A stretch of 64,000 bases of DNA from Pseudoxanthomonas sp. YR558 (lineage in GTDB: Bacteria; Pseudomonadota; Gammaproteobacteria; Xanthomonadales; Xanthomonadaceae): positions 496,001 through 560,000 of the forward strand of contig NZ_FPCI01000002.1 in the NCBI RefSeq assembly GCF_900116385.1. Reading direction: 5' to 3'. The notes beneath the pieces are model-generated. The model saw only the letters and a list, made by a program, of their open reading frames with translations, did no database searches and was not told where the DNA came from. Of this stretch, positions 47,912 through 57,880 are shown piece after piece; positions within the stretch are counted from its first letter, which is position 1; every line of letters begins with the position of its first letter. The position numbers and the translations under genes are program-made.

Positions 47912-47936
47912 AAAGCCGGCTTTCGCCGGCTTTTTT
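47912..47936. terminator. Bidirectional terminator between the DUF3667 gene and ettA
   Basis: A 9-base-pair stem AAAGCCGGC / GCCGGCTTT with a TTTC loop and a run of T on the plus strand; the minus strand also ends in T-rich sequence. It lies between two convergent stops. Confidence 0.9.
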
Positions 47937-47965
47937 GTTGAGGCGCCCAGCAAGCCTCGGGTGGC

Positions 47966-49633
<1,668 letters not shown>

Positions 49634-49707
49634 GCAGGCTCCGGTACGCAGGGCCCGTCACCCGACCGGGGACCGGCAGGCGAGCAGGTGGAAATGGGGA
49701 AGGCGCC

Positions 49708-49713
49708 CAGTAT
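49708..49713 (-). promoter_or_regulatory. -10 element (TATACT) for ettA
   Basis: On the minus strand TATACT lies 74 bases before the ettA ATG. The -35 zone is occupied by an 11-base inverted repeat (49715-49748) rather than a good hexamer. Confidence 0.3.
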
Positions 49714-49714
49714 A

Positions 49715-49748
49715 GCCGTTCAGGCCGCTGGGGCCGCTGGCTGAACGG
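49715..49748. repeat. 11-base inverted repeat enclosing a direct repeat, ettA/RcnB-like gap
   Basis: CCGTTCAGGCC (49715-49725) and its exact reverse complement (49738-49748) flank a 12-base loop; GCCGCTGG occurs twice within (49723-49730 and 49732-49739). A second hairpin, AACCGTTTTCC with GGGAAACGGTT (49779-49803, one wobble), follows before the RcnB-like gene. Operator or attenuator are both possible. Confidence 0.55.
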
Positions 49749-49853
49749 GATCCGAGCGTTTTGGGACTGTTGTCGCGTAACCGTTTTCCAGCGGGAAACG
49801 GTTCAGACGCAATGCGCATCATGGCCTCACGTACCCCTAACAACGGAGTTGCC

Positions 49854-50351
49854 ATGAACAGCCGTCGATTCTTCCAGGGCCTGGCCATCGCCGTGCTGGC
49901 GATCGCCACCACCGCCCCGGCGCTGGCGCGCGATGACGACCGCGGCCGTGACCGTGGCCGCCAGCACTACGACCGCGATTGGCGCGATGACCGCCGTGAC
50001 GATCGCCATGATCGCCGCGACGACCGCCGCGACCAGCGCCATGCCTACCGCAACGGTTACCGGGATGGTCGCCGTTACGATGACCGCTACGACCGCCGTT
50101 ACGATGATCGCCGCTACTACGCGCCGCCGCAGCGTGTCGTCTATCGCCCGGCGCCCGGTTACCACCGCTGGGCCAAGGGCCAGCGCTACCGCGACTACTA
50201 CCGCGGCCCGGTCTACGTGGTGAACGACTACGACTACTACGACCTGCGTCGTCCGCCCCGCGGCTACCACTGGGTGCGGGACGACCGCGGCAACATGCTG
50301 ATGGTGGCCATCGCCACCGGCATCATCGCCGACCTGATCCTGCACCACTGA
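49854..50351 (+). CDS. RcnB-family periplasmic protein with Asp/Arg repeats
   Basis: 165 residues. Signal peptide about 1-23 (ends ALAR), then a low-complexity tract of DR/RR/DD repeats (about 24-85) rich in tyrosine and arginine, then [33 protein letters not shown], the RcnB signature, which forms the C-terminal domain. RcnB in E. coli helps nickel/cobalt homeostasis; here no RcnA is nearby, so metal work is unproved. The ATG at 49854 has AACGGAG upstream. Confidence 0.82.
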   Translation: MNSRRFFQGLAIAVLAIATTAPALARDDDRGRDRGRQHYDRDWRDDRRDDRHDRRDDRRDQRHAYRNGYRDGRRYDDRYDRRYDDRRYYAPPQRVVYRPAPGYHRWAKGQRYRDYYRGPVYVVNDYDYYDLRRPPRGYHWVRDDRGNMLMVAIATGIIADLILHH

Positions 50352-50371
50352 GCCGGACCCCTCCGGCCACG

Positions 50372-50404
50372 GGAAAAGCGCGCTTCGGCGCGCTTTTCCT
50401 TTTT
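50372..50404 (+). terminator. Rho-independent terminator after the RcnB-like gene
   Basis: A perfect 12-base-pair stem GGAAAAGCGCGC / GCGCGCTTTTCC with the very stable TTCG tetraloop, followed by TTTTT. Confidence 0.95.
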
Positions 50405-50447
50405 CGGGCAGGGGAGAGGGCGGGTCGTGGCCGGCCCCCCGGCGGGA

Positions 50448-50453
50448 TACAAT
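50448..50453 (+). promoter_or_regulatory. -10 element (TACAAT) for glyA
   Basis: TACAAT lies 34 bases before the glyA ATG, downstream of the previous terminator, so it probably starts the glyA-nrdR-ribD transcript. Confidence 0.4.
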
Positions 50454-50487
50454 CGGAAACCCCGCCCGCTCTAGCCCCGGAGACCCG

Positions 50488-51744
50488 ATGTTCCCGCGCG
50501 ACGCCCGCATCGAAACCTACGATCCCGAACTGGCCCAGGCCATCGCCCATGAGGCGCGCCGGCAGGAGGATCACGTCGAGCTGATCGCCAGCGAGAACTA
50601 CGCCAGCCCGCGCGTGCTGGAAGCACAGGGCAGCGTGCTGACCAACAAGTACGCCGAGGGTTACCCGCACAAGCGCTACTACGGCGGCTGCGAGTACGTC
50701 GACATCGCCGAGCAACTGGCGATCGACCGCGTGAAGCAACTGTTCGGCGCCGACTACGCCAACGTGCAGCCGCATTCCGGCTCGCAGGCCAACCAGGCCG
50801 TGTATTTCGCCCTGCTGAATCCCGGCGACACCATCCTGGGCATGAGCCTGGCCCACGGCGGTCACCTGACCCACGGCGCCAAGGTCAACGCCTCGGGCAA
50901 GATCTTCAACGCCGTCCAGTACGGCGTGAACGACCAGGGTCTCATCGATTACGACGAAGTCGAGAAGCTGGCGCTGGAGCACAAGCCGAAGATGGTCGTG
51001 GCCGGTTTCTCCGCCTATTCGCAGGTGGTGGACTGGGCGCGCTTCCGCGCGATCGCCGACAAGGTCGGCGCCTACCTGTTCGTCGACATGGCGCACGTCG
51101 CGGGCCTGGTCGCCGCCGGCGTCTATCCGAACCCGCTGCCGCACGCGCACGTGGTCACCTCGACCACCCACAAGACGCTGCGCGGCCCGCGTGGCGGCAT
51201 CATCGTGGCCAAGGGTGCGGGCGAAGAGATCGAGAAGAAGCTGCAGAGCATCGTCTTCCCGGGCATCCAGGGTGGTCCGCTGATGCACGTCATCGCGGCC
51301 AAGGCCGTGGCCTTCAAGGAGGCGCTGGAGCCGGAGTTCAAGAGCTACCAGGCCCAGGTCGTGAAGAACGCCCAGGCGATGGCGAAGACGATCATCGCGC
51401 GCGGCTACAAGATCGTCTCCGGCGGCACCCAGAACCACCTGATGCTGGTCGACATGATCGGCAAGGACGTCAGCGGCAAGGACGCGGAAGAGGCGCTGGG
51501 CAAGGCGCACATCACCGTCAACAAGAACTCCGTGCCGAACGATCCGCGCAAGCCCTTCGTGACCTCGGGCCTGCGCATCGGCACGCCGGCCGTCACCACG
51601 CGTGGCTATGGCGAACAGGACTGCATCGATCTGGCCAACTGGATCTGCGACGTGCTGGACGCGCCGAGCGATGAAGCGGTGCTAGCGAAGGTGCGCGACA
51701 ACGTCACCGCGCAGTGCCGCAAATATCCGGTTTACGGCAGCTGA
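50488..51744 (+). CDS. glyA: Serine hydroxymethyltransferase
   Basis: 418 residues. PLP enzyme converting serine and tetrahydrofolate to glycine and 5,10-methylene-tetrahydrofolate. Signature [13 protein letters not shown] carries the PLP lysine; [31 protein letters not shown] and [17 protein letters not shown] are all present. Ribosome site CGGAGACC before the ATG. It leads the nrdR-ribD row; a terminator precedes it. Confidence 0.98.
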   Translation: MFPRDARIETYDPELAQAIAHEARRQEDHVELIASENYASPRVLEAQGSVLTNKYAEGYPHKRYYGGCEYVDIAEQLAIDRVKQLFGADYANVQPHSGSQANQAVYFALLNPGDTILGMSLAHGGHLTHGAKVNASGKIFNAVQYGVNDQGLIDYDEVEKLALEHKPKMVVAGFSAYSQVVDWARFRAIADKVGAYLFVDMAHVAGLVAAGVYPNPLPHAHVVTSTTHKTLRGPRGGIIVAKGAGEEIEKKLQSIVFPGIQGGPLMHVIAAKAVAFKEALEPEFKSYQAQVVKNAQAMAKTIIARGYKIVSGGTQNHLMLVDMIGKDVSGKDAEEALGKAHITVNKNSVPNDPRKPFVTSGLRIGTPAVTTRGYGEQDCIDLANWICDVLDAPSDEAVLAKVRDNVTAQCRKYPVYGS

Positions 51745-51755
51745 GAGGCGGTTGC

Positions 51756-52289
51756 ATGCGCGTACGCACACTACCGCCAAGACGGATCGAGAGCGCCACG
51801 CTCCTGACCCTCTTCGCGGTGGCGTCGTTGGGTCTGCCGGCCTCAGCGGCTGATACTGTGCTGAAGGAGCCCGTGTTCACCGCGCCTGAGGCGTATGTGG
51901 AATCTGCCCCGGCGGGCTACTTCCCATGCAAGAAGGGATTGACGGCCCTTGCGACCCACGCCGAGTTCCGTAGGTTCGCGTATCGCAATGAGGTGTGGCC
52001 GCAGGAGGATGGGGTCGATCTCTCCCGTGCCTCCTGGTCCGCGGCGCGGATGCTTCACGTTCCGACGATGAGTTTTGCCTTCGCCGGCAAGGCGCGACAT
52101 GGTTTCCAGGCGCAGGTCTACGTCCTGGTTGACGGCGAAGGCCAGGTGCTGGACAAGCTGGTGACCTGCAGTACCGCTCCGGCATACAACGACGCTTTGT
52201 TGGCATTGATCGATGGGTTCAGGTTCGAGCCCTCGCGTTACAAGGGTCGCGGCCTCCATAGCGTGATGCCCATCGACTTCGAGAACTGA
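51756..52289 (+). CDS. Exported TonB-C-like protein
   Basis: 177 residues, from an ATG 11 bases after the glyA stop. Signal peptide about 1-32 (ends PASAAD). The C-terminal half has [18 protein letters not shown] and [17 protein letters not shown], similar to the TonB-C turn and the WxFEP motif seen in the two proteins at 1-1262. A cysteine pair (C58 and C149 by my count) may form a disulfide. Function unknown. It lies between glyA and nrdR, where related bacteria often have no gene. Confidence 0.65.
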   Translation: MRVRTLPPRRIESATLLTLFAVASLGLPASAADTVLKEPVFTAPEAYVESAPAGYFPCKKGLTALATHAEFRRFAYRNEVWPQEDGVDLSRASWSAARMLHVPTMSFAFAGKARHGFQAQVYVLVDGEGQVLDKLVTCSTAPAYNDALLALIDGFRFEPSRYKGRGLHSVMPIDFEN

Positions 52290-52290
52290 C

Positions 52291-52827
52291 ATGCACTGCC
52301 CCTTCTGCCAACACACCGACACCCGCGTGATCGATTCGCGCGTGTCCGAGGACGGCGCCACGATCCGGCGCCGTCGCGAGTGCGAGGCGTGCGGGGAGCG
52401 GTTCTCGACGCTGGAGAACATCGAGATCAAGCTGCCGGCGGTCATCAAGGGCGATGGTCGTCGTGATGCGTTCGATGCGCGCAAACTGCGCGCCGGCTTC
52501 GATCGCGCGCTGCAGAAGCGGCCGGTGTCGGAAGAGCAGATCGAGGCCGCGGTGCGCGCGGTGGTGCACAGCATCCGCATGAGCGGCGAGCGCGAGATCG
52601 CCTCGCGCAAGATCGGCGAGTTCGTGATGAACGAGCTGCGCAAGCTCGACCACGTGGGTTACGTGCGCTTCGCGTCGGTGTACCGCAGCTTCGAGGATGT
52701 CGCCGATTTCCGGGAGGAGATCGAGAAGCTGGAGCGCGATCTGCCGGCCGGTGCTGGGCAGCTCTCGCTGCTGGGCGGCGACGTCGTCCCGTTCGACAAG
52801 CACGCGGACAAGAACAAGAAGCGCTGA
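52291..52827 (+). CDS. nrdR: Transcriptional repressor NrdR
   Basis: 178 residues. N-terminal zinc ribbon with C3, C6, C31 and C34, then an ATP-cone domain (about 50-140) with [14 protein letters not shown] nucleotide-binding start (here [16 protein letters not shown]). It represses ribonucleotide reductase genes when bound to dATP. Its ATG is one base after the previous stop. The C-terminal tail is a lysine-rich [10 protein letters not shown]. Confidence 0.97.
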   Translation: MHCPFCQHTDTRVIDSRVSEDGATIRRRRECEACGERFSTLENIEIKLPAVIKGDGRRDAFDARKLRAGFDRALQKRPVSEEQIEAAVRAVVHSIRMSGEREIASRKIGEFVMNELRKLDHVGYVRFASVYRSFEDVADFREEIEKLERDLPAGAGQLSLLGGDVVPFDKHADKNKKR

Positions 52828-52830
52828 GCC

Positions 52831-53334
52831 GTGCGCATCGACGCGATCGGCCTGTACCCGCAGTACATTCCGGACCTCGCCGCCTGGCATCACGCCGAGT
52901 GGGGGCCGCTCTACGACGACTGGACGCTGGAAGCGGCGACGGCTGAACTGGCCGATCACGCCACGCGCACGTCGCTGCCCACCACGCTGCTGTTGATGGA
53001 GGGCGAAGCGCTGCTGGGATCGGTCAGTCTGCTGATCGAGGATGCGCCGGCGTTGCAGGATCGCGGCAGCCCCTGGTTGGGCAGTCTCTACGTGCGGCCC
53101 GAGACGCGAGGGCGGGGTGGCGGGCGCGTACTGGTCGACGCGGCCGTCGCGCATGCGGCCGGCGAGGGCGTTGCGGTGTTGCGGCTGTTCACGCTGTGGC
53201 ACGAGGATTTCTATGCCGCGCTCGGCTGGCAGGTCGAAGAGCGCACGATGTTGCACGGCACGCCGGTCGTGATCATGTCGATCGTGCCCGCCGAGCGGGT
53301 GGCGCATACTGGCGCCCCTTCGTCGCACGGCTGA
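52831..53334 (+). CDS. GNAT family N-acetyltransferase
   Basis: 167 residues from a GTG three bases after the nrdR stop. The acetyl-CoA loop is seen in LGSLYVRPETRGRGGGRVLVDAA, and the C-terminal part reads FYAALGWQVEERT, both typical of GNAT. Substrate unknown. It lies in the row between nrdR and ribD and is probably co-transcribed. Confidence 0.85.
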   Translation: MRIDAIGLYPQYIPDLAAWHHAEWGPLYDDWTLEAATAELADHATRTSLPTTLLLMEGEALLGSVSLLIEDAPALQDRGSPWLGSLYVRPETRGRGGGRVLVDAAVAHAAGEGVAVLRLFTLWHEDFYAALGWQVEERTMLHGTPVVIMSIVPAERVAHTGAPSSHG

Positions 53335-53337
53335 CGC

Positions 53338-54432
53338 ATGTCCATCGCCTTCTCCGCCTTCGACCACCAGTCCATGGCGCGCGCGCTGCGCCTGGCCGAG
53401 CGCGGTGCCTACACGACGCGGCCCAACCCCATGGTGGGTTGCGTGATCGCGCAGGGCGAGGAGATCGTCGGCGAGGGATGGCACCAGAAGGCGGGCGAGC
53501 CGCATGCCGAAGTATTCGCCTTGCAGGCCGCCGGTGATCGTGCGCGCGGTGCGACCGCCTACGTCACCCTGGAGCCTTGCGCGCACACCGGGCGCACCGG
53601 CCCCTGCGCCGATGCGCTGATCGCCGCTGGCGTGGGCCGCGTGGTCGCCGCCATGCGAGATCCCTTCCCGCAGGTGGATGGTGCGGGTTTCGACAAGCTG
53701 ACCGCGGCTGGCATCGTGGTGCAGTCGGGCCTGATGGAAGCCCAGGCGCGGCGCTTGAACCGCGGATTCCTGTCGCGGATCGAACGTGGGCGGCCGTGGG
53801 TGCGGATCAAGCTGGCGACCAGCCTGGATGGCCGCACGGCGATGGCCAACGGCGATTCCAAGTGGATCAGTGGCGAGGCCTCGCGCCGCGATGTGATGCG
53901 CTGGCGCGCGCGCGCCGGTGCGATCCTGACCGGCGCCGGCACGGTGCTGGCCGATGATCCGTCGCTGACGGTGCGCTTCGGCGACGACACCGCGTTCGAA
54001 CCGCCGCTGCGCGTGGTGCTGGACCCCGGGCTGGCGACCGTCGCCCGTGGCAACGTGCGCCAGGGCGGCGCGCCGACCCTCTACGTGCATACCGCCGACG
54101 CCAAACCGCCGCGCGAAACCGACGTGCAACGCGTGGTGGCGCCGGCGACGGGCAGCAACTTCGATCTCAAGGCGGTGCTGGAATTGCTGGCGCAGCGCGG
54201 GGTGAACGAACTCCACGTGGAAGCCGGCGCCACCCTGGCCGGCGCGTTCCTGGCGGCCGGGTTGGCCGACGAGGTGCTGCTGTACATGGCGCCGGTGCTG
54301 CTGGGCGACCAGGCGCGGCCGCTCTTCGGCGGCCTGGGCATCCAGGCGATGGCGGAGCGGCTGAAACTGGAGATTGTGGACAGCCGCATGATTGGCGAAG
54401 ATCACCGTCTCCTGCTGCAACCTGCCCGCTGA
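53338..54432 (+). CDS. ribD: Bifunctional riboflavin biosynthesis deaminase/reductase RibD
   Basis: 364 residues. N-terminal cytidine-deaminase-like domain with zinc ligands in PHAEVFAL (His, Glu) and EPCAHTGRTGPCADALI (two Cys). The C-terminal reductase (about 145-360) has RIKLATSLDGRTAMANG and VEAGATLAGAFL. It deaminates then reduces the pyrimidine from GTP cyclohydrolase II. Notably it lies upstream of, not under, the FMN riboswitch. Confidence 0.96.
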   Translation: MSIAFSAFDHQSMARALRLAERGAYTTRPNPMVGCVIAQGEEIVGEGWHQKAGEPHAEVFALQAAGDRARGATAYVTLEPCAHTGRTGPCADALIAAGVGRVVAAMRDPFPQVDGAGFDKLTAAGIVVQSGLMEAQARRLNRGFLSRIERGRPWVRIKLATSLDGRTAMANGDSKWISGEASRRDVMRWRARAGAILTGAGTVLADDPSLTVRFGDDTAFEPPLRVVLDPGLATVARGNVRQGGAPTLYVHTADAKPPRETDVQRVVAPATGSNFDLKAVLELLAQRGVNELHVEAGATLAGAFLAAGLADEVLLYMAPVLLGDQARPLFGGLGIQAMAERLKLEIVDSRMIGEDHRLLLQPAR

Positions 54433-54440
54433 CGCTCGCC

Positions 54441-55202
54441 ATGGTGGCCTTCAAGGACCATTTTTCCGGGGTCGCCGACGTCTACGTCGCCTCCCGCCCC
54501 ACGTATCCCGATGCGTTGTACGACGTGATCGCCGACGCCGTGCCCGCGACCGCCCAGGTGTGGGAGCCGGGCGCCGGCAGCGGACAGGCCACGCGCGGCC
54601 TGGCGACCCGTTTCGCCCATGTGCATGCCACCGACCCCAGCGCGGCGCAGATCGAGCGTCATTGGGCGCAGGGCCAAGCGGGCGGCAACGTCAGCCTGGC
54701 CGTCGAACCGGCGGAGACGACCGCGTTGCCTGACGCCAGCGTGGACCTGGTCGCCGTGGCGCAGGCGCTGCACTGGTTCGACCGCTACCGCTTCTTCGCC
54801 ACCTGCGAGCGCGTGCTGCGCCCGGGCGGTGTGCTGGCGGCCTGGACCTACCAGGACATCATCTTCGAGGACGACCTGGCCGAAGCGGCCGAGAAGGTCC
54901 GCGACGACATCGACCCATACTGGCCGCCGGAACGCGCCGACGTGGACATGGGCTACGGCGACTACGTGTGGCCGTTCGAGATCATCTCCACGCCGCGCTT
55001 GTGGCTGACCGCCGAATGGAACCTGCCCACCCTGCTGGGCTACTTCGGCAGCCTGTCGGCCACCGGCAGCTACCGCGCGGCTACGGGTGAGGATCCGGTC
55101 TACGCCCACACGCCAGCCTTGGCCGAGGTCTGGGGCGATCCGCAGCGGGTGCGCACTATGCGCTGGCCGCTGATCCTGCACCTGCGCCGCAAGCCGGCCT
55201 GA
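54441..55202 (+). CDS. Class I SAM-dependent methyltransferase
   Basis: 253 residues. Motif I VWEPGAGSGQATRGLA binds SAM, the acidic residue after strand 2 is in HATDPSAAQ, and the VDLVAVAQALHWFDRYRFF motif resembles Crg1/trans-aconitate-type methyltransferases. Substrate unknown. It starts 8 bases after ribD and lies between ribD and the riboswitch, separating the rib genes. Confidence 0.85.
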   Translation: MVAFKDHFSGVADVYVASRPTYPDALYDVIADAVPATAQVWEPGAGSGQATRGLATRFAHVHATDPSAAQIERHWAQGQAGGNVSLAVEPAETTALPDASVDLVAVAQALHWFDRYRFFATCERVLRPGGVLAAWTYQDIIFEDDLAEAAEKVRDDIDPYWPPERADVDMGYGDYVWPFEIISTPRLWLTAEWNLPTLLGYFGSLSATGSYRAATGEDPVYAHTPALAEVWGDPQRVRTMRWPLILHLRRKPA

Positions 55203-55249
55203 AACCCCGCGGAACACTCCGTTCGCCGGCCTGCGCCGGAGGTGGGGTG

Positions 55250-55255
55250 TAGAAT
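55250..55255 (+). promoter_or_regulatory. -10 element (TAGAAT) for the rib leader
   Basis: TAGAAT about 34 bases upstream of the riboswitch, placed so that transcription would begin just before it. A -35 is not obvious. Confidence 0.45.
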
Positions 55256-55288
55256 GCGCGGGCCGGTTCGCCGGCACACCACCAACGA

Positions 55289-55481
55289 CGTCTTCAGGGC
55301 GGGGTGCGATTCCCCACCGGCGGTAGGTCGCCCAGCGACGAGCCCGCGAGCGCCTTGGGCGGCATGCGATTCCCTCGCAAGAGCCCGCACATTCCTGTGC
55401 GGACTTTCCAATGCCACCGAAGGGTCAGCAGATCCGGTCAGATGCCGGAGCCGACGGTCATAGTCCGGATGAAAGAAGACG
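55289..55481 (+). ncRNA. FMN riboswitch (RFN element)
   Basis: The closing stem is CGTCTTC (55289-55295) with GAAGACG (55475-55481). Conserved core words are present in order: AGGGCGGGGTGCGATTCCCC, ACCGGCGGTA, AGCCCGCGAGCG, GGTCAGCAGATCCGGT, CCGGAGCCGACGGTCATAGT and CCGGATG. A peripheral arm between GAGCGCC and GAAGGGTCAGC is long (about 70 bases) and folds with GGCAT/ATGCC around a perfect CCGCACA-TTCC-TGTGCGG hairpin (55385-55402). FMN binding should lower expression of ribE and the genes behind it. Confidence 0.96.
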
Positions 55482-55601
55482 GCATCGCCGAACCGCGCGC
55501 AAGCGCGGCGTCGTGCGCCTGCCTTCGCGCCCGGAGGCGTCTCCGCTTTGCTTTCGCGAGAGACGTTGCATGCCTTCTACGCTTCCCACCGCTTTCCCCG
55601 T

Positions 55602-55615
55602 CCTCCTGCAGGAGG
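55602..55615 (+). promoter_or_regulatory. Palindrome masking the ribE ribosome-binding site
   Basis: CCTCCTGCAGGAGG is a perfect palindrome whose right half is the Shine-Dalgarno AGGAGG, ending 7 bases before the ribE ATG. The hairpin (5 pairs, TGCA loop) would hide the site. It is a likely output of the FMN riboswitch acting on translation. Confidence 0.6.
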
Positions 55616-55622
55616 CCTGCTG

Positions 55623-56225
55623 ATGTTCACCGGCATCATCGAAGGCGTCGGCCGCATCGCGGCGCTGGAACCCGTCGGCGGCGACGTCCGACTGACCGTG
55701 GCCGTGGGCACGCTGCCGTTCGACGCGGTGCAGCTGGGCGAGAGCATTGCGGTCAACGGCGTATGCCTGACCGCGATCGCGTTCGACGCCGCCAGCTTCC
55801 AGGCCGACGCCTCCACCGAAACCCTCTCGCTGACGACGCTCGGCGGCCTGGCCGCAGGCGCGCTGGTGAACCTGGAGCGGGCGATGCGTCCGACCGACCG
55901 CCTCGGTGGCCACCTGGTCAGCGGCCATGTCGACGGCGTTGGCCGCGTGCTGTCGGTGCACGAGGACGCGCGCGCGCAACGCTGGCGATTCGCCGCCCCG
56001 GCGCCGCTGTTGAAGTACGTCGCGAAGAAGGGCTCGATCTGCGTCGATGGCGTGAGCCTGACGGTCAACGAAGTGGACGGCGAAGGCTTCGAGGTCGCGC
56101 TGATCCCGCACACGGTGTCGCACACCGCGTTCTCGCAGACCGCCGTCGGCGATGCGGTGAACCTGGAAATCGACCTGGTCGCGCGCTATGTCGAGCGCCT
56201 GCTGGGCGAGAGGAGCAGCGCATGA
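55623..56225 (+). CDS. ribE: Riboflavin synthase alpha subunit
   Basis: 200 residues, two repeats of a beta-barrel lumazine-binding domain: MFTGIIEGVGRI, SIAVNGVCLTAIAF in the first and LVSGHVDGVGRVL, SICVDGVSLTVNEVDGE in the second. It dismutates two lumazines to riboflavin. The ATG at 55623 has a perfect AGGAGG and begins the known MFTGII start. Its stop overlaps the ribBA ATG (ATGA). Named ribC in some genomes. Confidence 0.95.
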   Translation: MFTGIIEGVGRIAALEPVGGDVRLTVAVGTLPFDAVQLGESIAVNGVCLTAIAFDAASFQADASTETLSLTTLGGLAAGALVNLERAMRPTDRLGGHLVSGHVDGVGRVLSVHEDARAQRWRFAAPAPLLKYVAKKGSICVDGVSLTVNEVDGEGFEVALIPHTVSHTAFSQTAVGDAVNLEIDLVARYVERLLGERSSA

Positions 56226-57316
56226 ACTTCGCCCCGATTCCCGAGTTGTTGGAGGAAATCCGCAACGGCCGCATGGTCGTCATCGTCGACGACGAGGACC
56301 GCGAGAACGAAGGCGACCTGATCATGGCGGCCGAGCTGGTCAAGCCGTCCGACATCAACTTCATGGTCACCCACGCGCGTGGCCTGGTCTGCCTGTCGCT
56401 GACCCGCGAGCGCTGCACGCAACTGGGCCTGGCACCGATGGTGCAGACCAACACGGCGCAGTTCCACACCAACTTCACCGTCAGCATCGAGGCGGCCGAA
56501 GGCGTCACCACCGGCATCTCCGCCTACGATCGCGCGCACACGGTGCGCACCGCGGTGCGTCCCGATGCGAAGCCCGCCGACCTCAGCCAACCCGGCCACA
56601 TCTTTCCGTTGATCGCCCAACCCGGTGGCGTACTCACCCGCGCCGGCCATACCGAAGCCGCCAACGACCTGCCGTTGCTCGCGGGCCTGGAGCCGGCCGG
56701 CGTACTGGTCGAAGTGCTGAACCCGGACGGCACCATGGCGCGGCGTCCGGAACTGGAAGTGTTCGCGCGCGAGCACGGCCTGAAGATGGGGTCGATTGCC
56801 GATCTGATCGCCTATCGGCTGGCCACGGAACACACGGTGGAGCGCATCGACGAGCGCGAGATCGAGACCGAGTTCGGCCCGTTCCGGTTGGTGACCTATC
56901 GCGACCGCATCGCCCACGACCTGCATTTCGCCCTGGTTCGCGGCGCACCGGACAAGGCCACGCCGACGTTGGTGCGCGTGCAGGTGGAGAACGCGTTGAG
57001 CGACCTGTTGCACTGGCGGCGCGACGATTTCGGCGTGCATGCGACCGACGCGCTGCGCGCAATCGCGGCCGAAGGGCAGGGCGTGATGGTGGTGCTCTCC
57101 GAGCCCCGCAACGCCGAGGCCCTGCTGGCCCGCCTGCGCAAGCAGCCTGAGGTGCGCGCCAATGCCAAGGACGTGGGCCAGTGGCGCCGCAACGGCGCCG
57201 GCGCGCAGATCCTGGCCGACCTGGGTCTGGGTCGGCTGCGCGTGCTCGGTACGCCGCGTCGGCAGGTCGGCCTGGCCGGATTCGGCCTTGACGTGGTCGA
57301 GTACGTCCAGCCATGA
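56222..57316 (+). CDS. ribBA: DHBP synthase fused to a degenerate GTP cyclohydrolase II-like domain
   Basis: 364 residues. The N-terminal half is a complete Rib[18 protein letters not shown] (metal and substrate acid cluster), [31 protein letters not shown] and [11 protein letters not shown]. It makes 3,4-dihydroxybutanone 4-phosphate from ribulose 5-phosphate. The C-terminal half (from about 205) has the size and order of RibA, but the zinc motif C-x10-C-x-C is missing; no cysteine occurs after the RibB part, so GTP hydrolysis is not expected. A separate RibA should exist elsewhere. Confidence 0.93.
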   Translation: MNFAPIPELLEEIRNGRMVVIVDDEDRENEGDLIMAAELVKPSDINFMVTHARGLVCLSLTRERCTQLGLAPMVQTNTAQFHTNFTVSIEAAEGVTTGISAYDRAHTVRTAVRPDAKPADLSQPGHIFPLIAQPGGVLTRAGHTEAANDLPLLAGLEPAGVLVEVLNPDGTMARRPELEVFAREHGLKMGSIADLIAYRLATEHTVERIDEREIETEFGPFRLVTYRDRIAHDLHFALVRGAPDKATPTLVRVQVENALSDLLHWRRDDFGVHATDALRAIAAEGQGVMVVLSEPRNAEALLARLRKQPEVRANAKDVGQWRRNGAGAQILADLGLGRLRVLGTPRRQVGLAGFGLDVVEYVQP

Positions 57317-57374
57317 CCCCCGGACCGGCCGGTCGCCCCGGCTGGTAGACTTGCCCACCCCCAAGGAACCCGCC

Positions 57375-57842
57375 ATGTCCCACTACGAAGGCGATCTGCG
57401 CGCGCCCGACGGCGCCCGCTTCGCGATCATCGCCAGCCGCTGGAACCCGCGCATCACCGATGTGCTGGTGGCCGGTGCGCGCCAGAGCCTGGCCGGCAAT
57501 GGCGTGGGCGAGGCATCCGTCGACGTGGTCCGCGTGCCCGGTGCCTGGGAAATCCCCGTCGCCGCCGCGCGTCTTGCAGCAGGCAGCAAGCACGCGGCGA
57601 TCATCGCCTTGGGTTGCGTGATCCGTGGCGACACGCGCCACTACGAGCATGTCGCCGATCGCTGTGCCGAAGGCCTGATGCGCGTGCAACTGGATACCGG
57701 CGTGCCCGTGCTGAACGGCGTGCTGGCGGTGGAACGCATTGAGGATGCGGAAGCGCGCGCCGGTGGCAGCCACGGCAACAAGGGTGAAGAAGCGGCGCTG
57801 GCCGCCATCGAGATGGCGCACCTGCTCGCGCAGCTGTCCTGA
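57375..57842 (+). CDS. ribH: 6,7-dimethyl-8-ribityllumazine synthase
   Basis: 155 residues. It condenses the pyrimidine and dihydroxybutanone phosphate. Landmarks: [48 protein letters not shown] with the catalytic His, and [21 protein letters not shown]. Ribosome site AAGGAACC before the ATG; a TAGACT is present 24 bases upstream, so a minor promoter may exist. It follows ribBA and precedes nusB. Confidence 0.97.
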   Translation: MSHYEGDLRAPDGARFAIIASRWNPRITDVLVAGARQSLAGNGVGEASVDVVRVPGAWEIPVAAARLAAGSKHAAIIALGCVIRGDTRHYEHVADRCAEGLMRVQLDTGVPVLNGVLAVERIEDAEARAGGSHGNKGEEAALAAIEMAHLLAQLS

Positions 57843-57880
57843 TCTTCCGAACGTAACGAACACGCAGCACAGGAGCCACC

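Larger units (their letters stand above)
55203..55622 (+). other. 420-base gap holding the rib promoter and FMN riboswitch leader
   Basis: The only gap over 300 bases. It contains a TAGAAT -10 (55250-55255), the FMN riboswitch (55289-55481), then about 140 bases of expression platform. That platform includes a small hairpin CGGAG-GCGT-CTCCG with CTTTGCTTT after it (55532-55545) and a palindrome over the ribE ribosome site (55602-55615). No protein-coding gene is seen. Confidence 0.75.

Noticed and set aside
49930..50110. Short repeated GACCGCCG-type words that could suggest a CRISPR or tandem array
   Set aside because: They code in frame for Asp/Arg repeats of a recognised protein; no constant repeat and spacer lengths.
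52219..54420. 733-codon minus-strand frame over nrdR and ribD
   Set aside because: Antisense to two recognised genes; His/Arg/Gln-rich shadow.
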